Assembly (NCBI GenBank): GCA_905479015.1
Contig: CAJQKV010000014.1
Coordinates: 96,837 to 160,836 of the forward strand
DNA length: 64,000 nt
Source: an uncultured Cyclobacteriaceae bacterium
GTDB lineage: Bacteria; Bacteroidota; Bacteroidia; Cytophagales; Cyclobacteriaceae
Direction: 5' to 3'
Shown here: piece after piece, positions 10,401 through 18,756 of the stretch
How the letters are laid out: the number at the start of each line of letters is the position of its first letter
Numbering within the stretch: the stretch's first letter is position 1
Translations under genes and position numbers: made by a program
Notes under the pieces: model-generated
What the model was told of the DNA's origin: nothing
Seen by the model: only the letters and a program-made list of their open reading frames with translations
The model's database searches: none

Positions 10401-11162
10401 TTAAGATGTTAAATGATCGTGAAACGTATCGCCGCGTAAACCCAGTCGTATCGTTTCTAGTGGAATGATTTCATTGGTCGCAATATTTCCAAGATTAACA
10501 TTGGTTCCACACAACTTAATGAACCAAACTTGCTGAGATTTCTGAGGTGCTTCCCATAAGATTTTATCCTTTGGTATTTGAGTTAAAATTTCTTCAACCA
10601 AACCTTGTCTTACCTCACCAGAATCTCTGAACAGCCCCACATTTCCACTTTCTCTCGCTTCTCCGATGACCTTCCATGCACCGGCCTCCAACTCTGTTCG
10701 CATCTGATCAATCCACTTGTATGGTGGGATGATTTTTGCCGCATCTTTGGAGCCTACTTCACTGAGTACCGTGTAATTTTTTGATATCTTCTGAATATAA
10801 TCACATTTGTCGTCATGGTCCATGGTGATCGAACCATCACTTACTTCCACATGTTCCAAATTATATTTATCTACAACCCTCATGAAATCATCAAATTGAT
10901 CTCTGATCACAAAGGCTTCAAAAAGGGTGCCTCCAAGATAACAGGGTATTCCAGCATTTTGATATAACTTAATTTTCTGATCAAGATGTGTAGTGACATA
11001 AGAAGTGGCCCAACCCAACTTAACAATATCTATGAAATCACCCGAAGATTCAATCATATCTTCTGCTTCACGTAATGAAAGCCCCTTATCCATCACCATG
11101 GTATATCCTGATTCACGTGGTTTTTCTGTGCGATCAGGGATGTTCTTTAAAAAGTAGTTCAT
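10401..11162 (-). CDS. comA: phosphosulfolactate synthase (ComA family)
   Basis: The ComA family condenses sulfite with phosphoenolpyruvate to (2R)-phospho-3-sulfolactate, known as the first step of coenzyme M synthesis in methanogens and also used in some bacteria for sulfolactate. The 253-residue protein shows the TIM-barrel family pattern: SGDFIDIVKLGWATSY near residue 40, GIPCYLGGTLFEAF, the EVSDGSI strand and KVIGEARESGNVGLF, then IWEAPQKSQQ-type sequence and GNIATNEIIPLETIRLGLRGDT at the end. No other coenzyme M gene (comB-E) is in the window, so the product in this bacterium is open; a sulfonolipid or sulfolactate role is speculation. Between a TPR gene and a DUF368 gene on the same strand. 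Confidence 0.88.
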   Translation of the reverse strand: MNYFLKNIPDRTEKPRESGYTMVMDKGLSLREAEDMIESSGDFIDIVKLGWATSYVTTHLDQKIKLYQNAGIPCYLGGTLFEAFVIRDQFDDFMRVVDKYNLEHVEVSDGSITMDHDDKCDYIQKISKNYTVLSEVGSKDAAKIIPPYKWIDQMRTELEAGAWKVIGEARESGNVGLFRDSGEVRQGLVEEILTQIPKDKILWEAPQKSQQVWFIKLCGTNVNLGNIATNEIIPLETIRLGLRGDTFHDHLTS

Positions 11163-11214
11163 TTTTGAAAATAAAATTAAATGCGAAAATACTTTATTTT
11201 AAAGTTTAATCCAC

Positions 11215-12666
11215 TTATTGGTCGTCTTTTCTATACTGATCTATAATTTTAAAAAGTGCTTTTTGTGTCGTTAAGTCTTCAAAAAAAACATAAACCTCCG
11301 CATGTCCATCGTAGTTCAAAATGAGCGCCTGCTCTAAAAAGACCATGGCTTCTTTGTACCTTCCATAGGCCAGTAAATAAACGGCCTTACGATATAAATA
11401 GGTAGACTCATCAGGCGTTTCTGATAAGCCCCTCTCTATGACGCTCAATGCCTTTTTATAATCTCCTTGATCATAATAAATACGAGACCAGTCCAGCCAA
11501 ACGGCAGGCTTTACGGATTCCAATTGACTTAATTGCTCATAGGTCTCAATCGCTGACACACTGTTTCCTAAACTGTATTCTGATGCCGCCAATGAATTTA
11601 AATAAGCTTCATTGAGCGGATCTATTTTTATGGCTTTTTTAAAAAAATGAGTGGCCTCTAGCCAATTTTCTTTGAATGCCAAACAAGTCCCTACTCCAAA
11701 CCATGCCTGGTGATACAGCTGATCAATTTTGGATGCTTTTGTATAATAACGAATGCCTATCTCATACTGACCCATTTTCTCATAGGAGGCCCCCATATGG
11801 CAATAAAGCTCAGGTCCAGGTCCTTCGTATTCCAAGGTCAACAAATAGGAGGCTATTGCTTTATCATATTTTTCGAGGTTCATATAGGTATTTCCCATAT
11901 TAAAATGGGCACTACTGAAAGTCTCGTCAATGGCCACAGCAAACTCATACGCGTCAATGGCTTTATCAAATTGTTTCAGCTTATTATAAACAATGCCCAT
12001 ATTATACCAAGCGTATTCAGAATAAGGGTCTGTATCGATAAACTTTTGATAGTAGGGGATGCTTTTTTGCAACGCACCCATAATTTCTAGACAATAGGTC
12101 AATTCATAGAGCACGCTCTCATTGTTTAGATTAAATTCCATGGCCTCTTTATAAGCTTCTGTGGCCTTTTCGAAATCTTCTAACCCTTGATAAGCCAAAC
12201 CTATGTGATACAAAATCTCATCCCGATCCTCTGACATCGGAAGAATTTTTCTAAAACAGGCTACTGAGGATAAGTATTCTCCTGATATGGTATGCAATGA
12301 GCCTTTCTGCATCAATAGATCCACATCATTGGGTGCATAGATTAAGGCATGGTCTATGCAAGATATGGCATCAGTCAAACTACCCATTCTGGTTAAAATT
12401 TCAGCTTTATCTGCAATTAAATCAGTAGAATACGCATATTGCTTTAGTCCCAAGTCACAAGCCTTCAATGCCCACTTCATTTTATCTGATTCTAGATAAA
12501 AATTGGTGATGGCCAAGAAATCATCCTCATCAAAATATTGATTATCACCCGTTTTTAAATGCGCTTCAAATCTCTTGACCAATTCTTTTTCTTCTTTTTT
12601 TCTGTGATGTTCCATCATGCTTGTCTCAGAATGAATGATGTCTAAAATTAACTTAAATTCATTCAC
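11215..12666 (-). CDS. tetratricopeptide-repeat protein
   Basis: A 483-residue protein made almost wholly of TPR motifs, about eleven to twelve by inspection from residue ~45 to 460. Recurrent pattern residues are of the type A-x3-G-x2-Y, for example AWYNMGIVYNKLKQFDKAID and AHFNMGNTYMNLEKYDKAI. No signal peptide or membrane helix, so it is expected to be cytoplasmic. TPR arrays bind partner proteins; no enzymatic domain is visible. It is the first gene of the minus-strand run that continues into comA after a 52-bp gap. Partner and role unknown. Confidence 0.88.
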   Translation of the reverse strand: MNEFKLILDIIHSETSMMEHHRKKEEKELVKRFEAHLKTGDNQYFDEDDFLAITNFYLESDKMKWALKACDLGLKQYAYSTDLIADKAEILTRMGSLTDAISCIDHALIYAPNDVDLLMQKGSLHTISGEYLSSVACFRKILPMSEDRDEILYHIGLAYQGLEDFEKATEAYKEAMEFNLNNESVLYELTYCLEIMGALQKSIPYYQKFIDTDPYSEYAWYNMGIVYNKLKQFDKAIDAYEFAVAIDETFSSAHFNMGNTYMNLEKYDKAIASYLLTLEYEGPGPELYCHMGASYEKMGQYEIGIRYYTKASKIDQLYHQAWFGVGTCLAFKENWLEATHFFKKAIKIDPLNEAYLNSLAASEYSLGNSVSAIETYEQLSQLESVKPAVWLDWSRIYYDQGDYKKALSVIERGLSETPDESTYLYRKAVYLLAYGRYKEAMVFLEQALILNYDGHAEVYVFFEDLTTQKALFKIIDQYRKDDQ

Positions 12667-12976
12667 TACTAAAATGATGCCAATAAAAGTTATCCACTAA
12701 TTAGGTAGGAAGAAACTTTATTTACTAACATATGAGCCTCCCCTTCGGTAAATTAATGGACACAATGGCAGATTTTTTTAAGCTATAACAGGCCTGTATG
12801 AGCTTAAAGTCTGATCAGATCGTTTAAAATACTTTTCAAACGGATATTCATGACCTTTCCGCTTCGAGCTCCCAAAATATGATGGGTTCCGAAGTAATAA
12901 CACCGAATTTAGAAATATATGACTCAATCCTGCGGAATTAGAAGATAATTGAAGAATTTCGTATTTTGAAGAAAAT
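12667..12976. other. intergenic region between divergent TPR gene and hflX, no gene seen
   Basis: This 310-bp stretch separates two divergently transcribed genes and should hold both promoters. I see no coding frame of note, no tRNA-like fold, no long repeat and no clean TAnnTTTG element; the closest, TATTTTG just before hflX at about 12960, is one base short of the consensus. Confidence 0.6.
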
Positions 12977-14119
12977 ATGGGTGATTACTACCAAACTAAA
13001 AAAGAAACAGAACTAGGTGTATTGATTGCGGTAGTTGAAAAACAAACACCCGATAAACTCGTCAAAGAGCATTTAGATGAACTGGCTTTTCTCGCAAAAA
13101 CCCTAGATATTAAAATACGCCAAACATTTGTTCAAAAAATTGAACGACCCGACAAAAGGACGTACGTAGGAAGTGGTAAACTCGAAGAAATACAGTCTTT
13201 TATCAAAATGGAAAAAATAGACCTCATCATTTTTGATGATGAGCTATCGCCTTCTCAGCTCAGAAATATCGAAAATGAGGTGAAAATTAAGGTTTATGAT
13301 CGGAGTTTGTTGATTTTAGATATTTTCCTTCGAAGGGCGCAAACGGCTCAGGCAAAAATTCAAGTGGAGTTGGCTCGATTTCAATATCTATTGCCTCGCT
13401 TGACGCGAATGTGGACGCATTTGGAAAGACAAAGAGGGGGTAGAGGCACGCGAGGGGGCGCCGGAGAAAAAGAAATTGAAACAGATAAAAGAATGGTGCG
13501 CGATCGCATTACCCTTCTGAAAAAACAATTAACCAAAGTAGAACTTCAAGCAAGTACCCGAAGAAAATCCAGAACCGGGATTGTCCGAATTGCTTTGGTT
13601 GGATATACCAATGCGGGCAAATCCTCCTTGATGAATTTACTGGGGAAAGAATCTGTATATGCCAAGGATGAACTCTTTGCCACTGTTGATTCTACGGTAA
13701 GAAAAGTTGTCATTAATAATCTGCCTTTTTTACTTTCTGATACCGTAGGTTTTATTCGAAAACTCCCACATGACCTGATCGCTTCCTTTAGATCCACTCT
13801 GGCCGAGGTCAGGGAAGCAGACTTATTATTACACATTATAGATGTTTCTAGCCCTGCGTACGAAGACCATATTAAGGTGGTAGAACAAACGCTGGTGGAA
13901 CTTGGTGGAAATCAGATCAAGAGAATCAATATTTACAATAAAATTGATGAATTAACTGAAGACACGCCCCATCCAGGAAATGATAAAAAACAAAAGTCTA
14001 TCATGATCTCTGCCAAAACCCGGCAAAACTTACCCGATTTAAAAAACCTGATTTATGAAGAGGCCTTGATAGAGCATCTTAAGATATATCCCAACTATAT
14101 ACAACCACAATCCTTTTAG
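12977..14119 (+). CDS. hflX: ribosome-associated GTPase HflX
   Basis: HflX binds the large ribosomal subunit and rescues stalled or stress-damaged ribosomes. The 380 residues hold an N-terminal HflX domain with YVGSGKLEEI and VYDRSLLILDIF, the Gly-rich RGGRGTRGGAGEKEIE loop (~155-170), a coiled-coil linker, then the G domain: G1 GYTNAGKSSL (~213), G3 DTVGF, G4 NKID and a G5-like SAKT. Length is typical for Bacteroidota. The start codon is followed by GDYYQTKKE. It appears to stand alone, with a tRNA gene 40 bp downstream on the same strand. Confidence 0.96.
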   Translation: MGDYYQTKKETELGVLIAVVEKQTPDKLVKEHLDELAFLAKTLDIKIRQTFVQKIERPDKRTYVGSGKLEEIQSFIKMEKIDLIIFDDELSPSQLRNIENEVKIKVYDRSLLILDIFLRRAQTAQAKIQVELARFQYLLPRLTRMWTHLERQRGGRGTRGGAGEKEIETDKRMVRDRITLLKKQLTKVELQASTRRKSRTGIVRIALVGYTNAGKSSLMNLLGKESVYAKDELFATVDSTVRKVVINNLPFLLSDTVGFIRKLPHDLIASFRSTLAEVREADLLLHIIDVSSPAYEDHIKVVEQTLVELGGNQIKRINIYNKIDELTEDTPHPGNDKKQKSIMISAKTRQNLPDLKNLIYEEALIEHLKIYPNYIQPQSF

Positions 14120-14135
14120 ATTACACGAAGATGTC

Positions 14136-14143
14136 TATTTTTG
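14136..14143 (+). promoter_or_regulatory. TAnnTTTG -7 element for tRNA-Arg
   Basis: TATTTTTG matches the Bacteroidota primary-sigma -7 consensus TAnnTTTG exactly and ends 16 bp before the first base of the tRNA, allowing a short leader. There is no clear TTG -33 box at 19-21 bp upstream, so this is a partial match. Confidence 0.45.
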
Positions 14144-14159
14144 CGCAGCTGATATTTTT

Positions 14160-14231
14160 GGTCCCGTAGTTCAACGGATAGAATAGGAGTTTCCTAAACT
14201 CTAGATGCAAGTTCGATTCTTGCCGGGATCA
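14160..14231 (+). tRNA. tRNA-Arg, anticodon CCT
   Basis: The 72 bases fold as a standard cloverleaf. Acceptor arms GGTCCCG and CGGGATC pair over seven positions (one G-U); the D arm GTTC/GAAT closes the D loop; the anticodon stem GGAGT/ACTCT carries the loop TTCCTAA with anticodon CCT at positions 34-36; the T arm GCAAG-TTCGATT-CTTGC is perfect. It decodes AGG. CCA is not encoded: the 3' sequence runs ATCACTTTTT, and the T-run may act as a terminator. The last gene, hflX, is 40 bp upstream. Confidence 0.93.
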
Positions 14232-14598
14232 CTTTTTATATTATCAAAGAAGACAAGACATGCCTTCAACCAGCCAAAATCAATCTTCATGAAAAGAATT
14301 GGTTTCACCGAAGTCGTGTCTCTCACGCAATAGTTATCCCTTTTAATGCCCTTATCATCCGGTAACATTCAATGGACAAGTAGAAATAATGTGGTACCCT
14401 GATTTGACACTACTCTTGAGGATTCATGTATTCAAAATTTATAGCTAAATTAGATAAATGAACCCCGCAGTCAATGGATTACTTTTTTGGGTTTTTGATT
14501 TAGAAATAGAAATCTAATATTAAAGTCCCGGTTGCCCATGCAACTTTGCTTAAAATTCGAAATCTCTTACATTAGTGATCTATTAGAATCCCGCTGAA
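14232..14598. other. 367-bp intergenic stretch, no gene seen
   Basis: Between the tRNA and the toroid-fold gene I found no coding frame, IS end or RNA fold. A weak promoter-like pair exists: TTG at 14546-14548 and TACATTAG at 14568-14575, separated by 19 bp, with one mismatch to TAnnTTTG, 24 bp before the next start. No direct repeat of the tRNA 3' end is visible, so there is no sign of an integrated element at this tRNA. Confidence 0.45.
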
Positions 14599-15495
14599 AT
14601 GAAACTTTCAAAAAATAATTATTTAAAAGCTAGAGATTTCATATTGACGAATGCCAGAATGATAGAAAGGCGTTTATTTGAATTCTATTTTGAAAATGGA
14701 AATAAAGAAGGTGTTTTTCATGCCGTTTATGCCTATCGAAATTGTGATGGTGGCTTTGGGCATGGCATGGAACCTGATACGGCATCCCCTGAAAGTCAAC
14801 CCCTGTTTAGTGTAATGGCCCTAGAAACTTTAGATGAAGTGGGTTTTCTAAGTGCAGAATTGATATGCAAAGACTTTATGCCCTATTTTGAAAGTATCAC
14901 CACCGAAAAAGGAGGAATACCCTGGATGTTAAAGCCTAAAACAGAATATCCATGCGGCAACCATTTTAATACAGTTAAAGAATGGGCTGCTTTGAGCACT
15001 ACTGCCCCGCTGCTGGGGATTTTAGAAAAATATAAAATCGATACCCCTTGGATGAAGAAAGCAGAACAATTTGTTTGGGATGAGATCCACCGGATAAAGG
15101 AAAAACATATTTTCTGCTATTTGTGTGTACCGAGAAGACTAAGCTTTTTACAACATACTAAAAATAGAAACAAAGCAACACGCGCTATCAAGGATTTAAA
15201 AAATTGGATCTTGACTGATGGAGTGATTTGTAAAGATACATCTGATGATGGTTGGGGACTTTATGGAAAACCTCATAGTTTAAATTATGCCCCCTCTTCA
15301 AAGAGTATGCTTTATTCTTTGTTTACCAAAGAGACCATTGAATCTGATATAAAAGAGCTCATTAATAGGCAAAAAAATGATGGGAGATGGGATACTTGGT
15401 ATGGAATAAGTGAAGGAACAAAATTAGAGTGGGCAGGAATACAAACATTATGGACGTTAAAGATTTTGAAGAATTATGATCGTATTGAAAGCTAA
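14599..15495 (+). CDS. hypothetical protein with alpha/alpha-toroid (prenyltransferase/squalene-cyclase-like) repeats
   Basis: A 298-residue protein with no signal peptide. It carries the toroid-repeat signature NCDGGFGHGMEPDT near residue 50, a second GGIPWMLKPK repeat near 110, and DDGWGLYGKPHSL and KNDGRWDTWYGISEGTKLEW near the C-terminus. Such glycine-aspartate-tryptophan repeats occur in protein prenyltransferase beta subunits, terpene cyclases and related toroid proteins. It lacks a visible DXDD cyclase motif or the zinc ligands of prenyltransferases, so it is unlikely to be an active member of those enzymes. No informative neighbour: a 60-residue frame follows 4 bp later. Function unknown. 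Confidence 0.6.
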   Translation: MKLSKNNYLKARDFILTNARMIERRLFEFYFENGNKEGVFHAVYAYRNCDGGFGHGMEPDTASPESQPLFSVMALETLDEVGFLSAELICKDFMPYFESITTEKGGIPWMLKPKTEYPCGNHFNTVKEWAALSTTAPLLGILEKYKIDTPWMKKAEQFVWDEIHRIKEKHIFCYLCVPRRLSFLQHTKNRNKATRAIKDLKNWILTDGVICKDTSDDGWGLYGKPHSLNYAPSSKSMLYSLFTKETIESDIKELINRQKNDGRWDTWYGISEGTKLEWAGIQTLWTLKILKNYDRIES

Positions 15496-15499
15496 ATAA

Positions 15500-15682
15500 A
15501 TGCAATGGAAGCAGCGTTTAAAAGCAAAGCTTACAATTATATATTCAGGTATTACAGGATGCCATCTTGAATTAAATGAGGGAGAAGATACTAATCAAAC
15601 TGTATTTCATGACTCTGTGTCTTCGATAACAATAAGAAAAGTAACCTATTCTCAATGGGTGGATAAATTAAATTCCGAATAA
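15500..15682 (+). CDS. small hypothetical protein (60 aa)
   Basis: A 60-codon frame starting 4 bp after the toroid-protein stop, ending 53 bp before the convergent symporter gene. It is rich in polar residues with no signal peptide, membrane helix or known motif. Either a tiny cotranscribed gene or a remnant. The close spacing is the only support. Confidence 0.35.
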   Translation: MQWKQRLKAKLTIIYSGITGCHLELNEGEDTNQTVFHDSVSSITIRKVTYSQWVDKLNSE

Positions 15683-15735
15683 GAGTGATTCAAAATGTAA
15701 ACTTTATTCACCATTACTTCATGAAAGCTGAGATT

Positions 15736-17403
15736 TTACCCTATCCCAAAGGGACTGAACAACACCCAAAGGCACAGCACAGCCATAATTAATACAATAG
15801 ATAACCCTACATCAGACGTCCATTTAAAAGAAAAATTTGAACTACGCTTTTGAAACGTCACCAAAATAAGATCAGCAGCAGATTGAGGCTTGGTGGCCTT
15901 ACTTACAGCCATCAGTACCCCCGAACAAAAAAGAAATAAAAACAAAGCGAAGTGTAAGAAATTGATTTCTAAAAAATAGGCAGCCCAGCTTCCGGGTAGG
16001 GTTACTAAACTACCGTTACCTGACATAAATTCCATTATTAACCGAGTCACTCCAATGCCAAAACCTACCCACAAAGTCACAATGGCACCACGCGCATTGA
16101 TCCAAGGATAGATAAGCCCTAACAAGAATACCGCCGCTATGGGCGGGGAAATGTACGCTTGAATACTTTGTAAATAATGGAAAATCCCACCCCCCATCAA
16201 TGCTTTCATAAAAGGAATCCAACCTAAACTTAGAATCACCAAAATGATCGTGGAGCTACGCCCAAAACGAACCAACTGTTTCTCTGTGGCTGTCGGCTTG
16301 AATTTTTGATAAAAATCAATAGTCAATAGCGTCGAACTCGAATTAAATGCCGAAGACAATGAACTCATCAATGCGGCCAATAATCCCGCAATTGCCAACC
16401 CTTTCAATCCCTGGGGTAATAATTGGGTAATCATTGCAGGTAGTGCTTGATCCGCATTACCCATTGAAAAAACAATGATCCCTTTTTGCAATAAGGCGTA
16501 AGCCACCACACCTGGTAAAAAGAATATGAAAACAGGTAATAACTTTAAATATCCTGCAAATAAAGCCCCTTTACGTGCATTACTGATGTCTTTCGCTGAT
16601 AAGGCTCGTTGGACTATGTACTGATCCGTACACCAATACCAAATCCCCAAAATCGGTGCTCCAAATAGCATGCCTGTCCAAGGATATTGGGTATCACTCA
16701 TCGGTCGCCAAAGATTAAAAAACCTATCGACCGGAGGATTTGTTCCTGATTGAGAGGCTATAGAAAGGGTATTGATGAGCTCATCCCATCCTCCGATCTG
16801 ATGCAATCCAAAAATAGTCACTACTGCGGTCCCCACCAACAATACAAATGCTTGGACCATGTCGGTATAGATGACCGCCTTCAAACCACCCAGGACCGTA
16901 TAAAGCCCCGTGGCCACTACGGTAATGATGGCCCCCGTCCAAAATGGAATATTCAGCACCTCAAAAACCAGTGCCCCTGCAAAAATAATGAGCGAAATTT
17001 TAGTAATGATATACGCCAATATAGAAACTATTGATAAGTAATTTCTACACGCTTGAGAATATCGCTTCTCCAAAAACTCAGGCATGGTATAAACTCCGGT
17101 GCGCATGTAAAAAGGCACAAAAACCCATCCAAAAAGTATCAAAACCAACGCTGCTAATATTTCAAAATTGGCCATGGGCATGTTGGCACGTGCGCCTGCT
17201 CCACTGACACCTAAAATAATCTCTGACCCTATGTTTGATGCAAATAAAGAAGCCCCTATAACTACCCAAGACTGATCTTTGCCAGCCAAAAAATAATCGA
17301 CAGAAGAAAATTCTTTATCCTCCTTCCCTTTTGATGCCCATCGAGCGATCCAAAGAATAATGGCGAAATAACATGCGATAATTGAATAATCTAAGACCTC
17401 CAT
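15736..17403 (-). CDS. sodium:solute symporter (SSS/SLC5 family)
   Basis: A 555-residue inner-membrane transporter with about 13-14 hydrophobic segments that uses the Na+ gradient to import a small organic solute. Family features include DYFLAGKDQSWVVIGASLFASNIGSE in the N-terminal region, the GGLKAVIYTDMVQ motif of the fourth to fifth helix, and LAALMSSLSSAFNSSSTLLTID in the helix 8-9 region, whose Ser pair usually contributes to the Na2 site. I chose ATG at 17403 (MEVLDYSII) rather than a farther in-frame start whose leader is only Asn/Lys-rich linker. The substrate is not readable; the PhyH, SDR and Dabb genes upstream suggest an oxidisable organic acid or sugar derivative. Confidence 0.9.
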   Translation of the reverse strand: MEVLDYSIIACYFAIILWIARWASKGKEDKEFSSVDYFLAGKDQSWVVIGASLFASNIGSEIILGVSGAGARANMPMANFEILAALVLILFGWVFVPFYMRTGVYTMPEFLEKRYSQACRNYLSIVSILAYIITKISLIIFAGALVFEVLNIPFWTGAIITVVATGLYTVLGGLKAVIYTDMVQAFVLLVGTAVVTIFGLHQIGGWDELINTLSIASQSGTNPPVDRFFNLWRPMSDTQYPWTGMLFGAPILGIWYWCTDQYIVQRALSAKDISNARKGALFAGYLKLLPVFIFFLPGVVAYALLQKGIIVFSMGNADQALPAMITQLLPQGLKGLAIAGLLAALMSSLSSAFNSSSTLLTIDFYQKFKPTATEKQLVRFGRSSTIILVILSLGWIPFMKALMGGGIFHYLQSIQAYISPPIAAVFLLGLIYPWINARGAIVTLWVGFGIGVTRLIMEFMSGNGSLVTLPGSWAAYFLEINFLHFALFLFLFCSGVLMAVSKATKPQSAADLILVTFQKRSSNFSFKWTSDVGLSIVLIMAVLCLWVLFSPFGIG

Positions 17404-17417
17404 TTTTTTAGTTTTTT

Positions 17418-17450
17418 GTAATAGAAAAAATTTATTATTTTTTCTATTAC
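17418..17450. promoter_or_regulatory. perfect 13-bp-arm inverted repeat upstream of symporter
   Basis: Arms GTAATAGAAAAAA (17418-17430) and TTTTTTCTATTAC (17438-17450) are exact reverse complements around the 7-bp loop TTTATTA. It lies in the 68-bp gap between the Dabb gene and the symporter, ending 15 bp before the symporter start. Read as RNA it makes a long A-U hairpin; as DNA it is a possible operator. The stem is low in G+C, so it is not a typical intrinsic terminator. Confidence 0.6.
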
Positions 17451-17471
17451 GCAAATTATTTTTTTAATGTT

Positions 17472-17897
17472 TTAAGGAAGGGCCCAGTAGTCAACCACAA
17501 AGACTTTTTCCAAAAAAGGTTGAAGGCTCGCTACGAAGGCCTGATGATCGGGGTGCGGCGTATAGACGAGATCTCGATCTTCCTCAGATTCAAAAGAAAC
17601 CAAGTAGCAATGTGTAAAGCCCTGATGAAAATCTTCAGGACTGTCATTGATCCCCCATTCAAAATCTTTTATTACAGAAATAGTTGATTGAAGTGCGTTA
17701 AAAGCCTTATTTAATTTTTGAACCTCCTTCTCAGGTGCGGTATCCTTAAATTTAAATAAAACCATATGGCGCAATACCTTAGGGGATGGCTTTTCTTGTT
17801 GATCCATTGTATCTGATTGGGTAGGCCCAGAACAAGCGTAGTTCAAGGTCCCAATTAAAAATAAAAAAATAGACAAAGTATAGATTCTGTATTTCAT
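17472..17897 (-). CDS. Dabb-domain lipoprotein
   Basis: 141 residues: a lipoprotein signal with lipobox LNYAC and Cys at residue 22, a short Ser/Asp/Gln linker, then a ferredoxin-like dimeric alpha/beta barrel domain (Dabb family, the type seen in stress-responsive A/B barrel proteins). The domain starts with VLRHMVLFKFKDTAPEKEV and has the HCYLVSFESEEDRDLV strand and HPDHQAF loop. Dabb proteins are generally dimeric small-molecule-binding or cyclase-like proteins; a membrane-tethered form in a catabolic operon is unusual. It sits between SDR and symporter genes, with a 38-bp gap from the SDR gene and 68 bp to the symporter. Confidence 0.85.
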   Translation of the reverse strand: MKYRIYTLSIFLFLIGTLNYACSGPTQSDTMDQQEKPSPKVLRHMVLFKFKDTAPEKEVQKLNKAFNALQSTISVIKDFEWGINDSPEDFHQGFTHCYLVSFESEEDRDLVYTPHPDHQAFVASLQPFLEKVFVVDYWALP

Positions 17898-17935
17898 ATT
17901 AAAATTTCTTATCTAGTGATGGTTAAATTTATCTT

Positions 17936-18730
17936 TCATAATATACCTCCCATACTCCCACCGTCAACCTTGATCACCGCACCGTTGGTAGCCGAGGAAA
18001 GTGGACTTGAAAAATAGGTAATGGTATCGGCAATTTCTTTTACCTCAGCAAACCGCTGTAATAAGGAACTCTTTCGAGCGTCATTAAAAAATGCTTTGGA
18101 TACCGCTGCCTTTGTTTTATTTTCTTTGGCGGCAACAGTTGCCAAAAATTCTTCGGCCCCTTTTGTCAAAGTTGATCCCGGCACAATGGTATTCACAGTA
18201 ACCCCAGAACCTGAGGTGAGCTGTGAGATACCTCTTGAAAGGCTGAGTAAAGCCGCTTTGGTCGTACTGTAAGCGATCAAATCTTCTGGGACCAACGTGG
18301 CACATTCGCTTGAGATAAATAATATGCGTCCCCAATCTCGATGCAACATTTTCGGAAGAACATACTTAGACAAACGGACACCACTCATCAAATTCACTTC
18401 AATCTGACGATACCAATCCTCATCACTCGTTTTAGTAAATGAGGCTGATGAATAAATACCCACATTATTGATGAGTATATCAACCTCGGAAAGTTGCCCG
18501 AGTAAGGCTTTAATTTGATCAGGATATAAAAAATCCGCAGCAACCCCTTTGACTTCGACTTCATTAAATTCTTTTCGGAGTTTCTCCACGGCCGTTGACA
18601 CCCCAACCGCTCCTCTACCATTGAGAATCACATGCACCCCCTCTTGAGCCAAGGCCCGGGCTGTCGCCCACCCAATGCCGGAGGTCGACCCCGTGATGAA
18701 AGCCGTTTTTCCTTGTAGTTTTAAGTTCAT
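17936..18730 (-). CDS. SDR-family NAD(P)-dependent oxidoreductase
   Basis: A 264-residue classical short-chain dehydrogenase. The nucleotide-binding loop is TGSTSGIG (residues 13-20), the structural motif is NNVG (88-91), catalytic Ser is at 140/141, and the catalytic pair is Tyr154 and Lys158 in YSTTK. C-terminal GGSMGG closes the fold. It should interconvert an alcohol and a ketone with NAD(H) or NADP(H). The Asn-Gly-Arg-Gly after the second beta strand (LNGRG) favours NADP. Substrate unknown; the operon suggests an intermediate made by the PhyH dioxygenase. Gap to PhyH is 26 bp. Confidence 0.92.
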   Translation of the reverse strand: MNLKLQGKTAFITGSTSGIGWATARALAQEGVHVILNGRGAVGVSTAVEKLRKEFNEVEVKGVAADFLYPDQIKALLGQLSEVDILINNVGIYSSASFTKTSDEDWYRQIEVNLMSGVRLSKYVLPKMLHRDWGRILFISSECATLVPEDLIAYSTTKAALLSLSRGISQLTSGSGVTVNTIVPGSTLTKGAEEFLATVAAKENKTKAAVSKAFFNDARKSSLLQRFAEVKEIADTITYFSSPLSSATNGAVIKVDGGSMGGIL

Positions 18731-18756
18731 TCCTTTTTAAATCTGGATTTAGAGAT

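Noticed and set aside
14160..14598. Possible integrated element at tRNA-Arg
   Set aside because: No integrase gene and no repeat of the tRNA 3' end in the downstream DNA.
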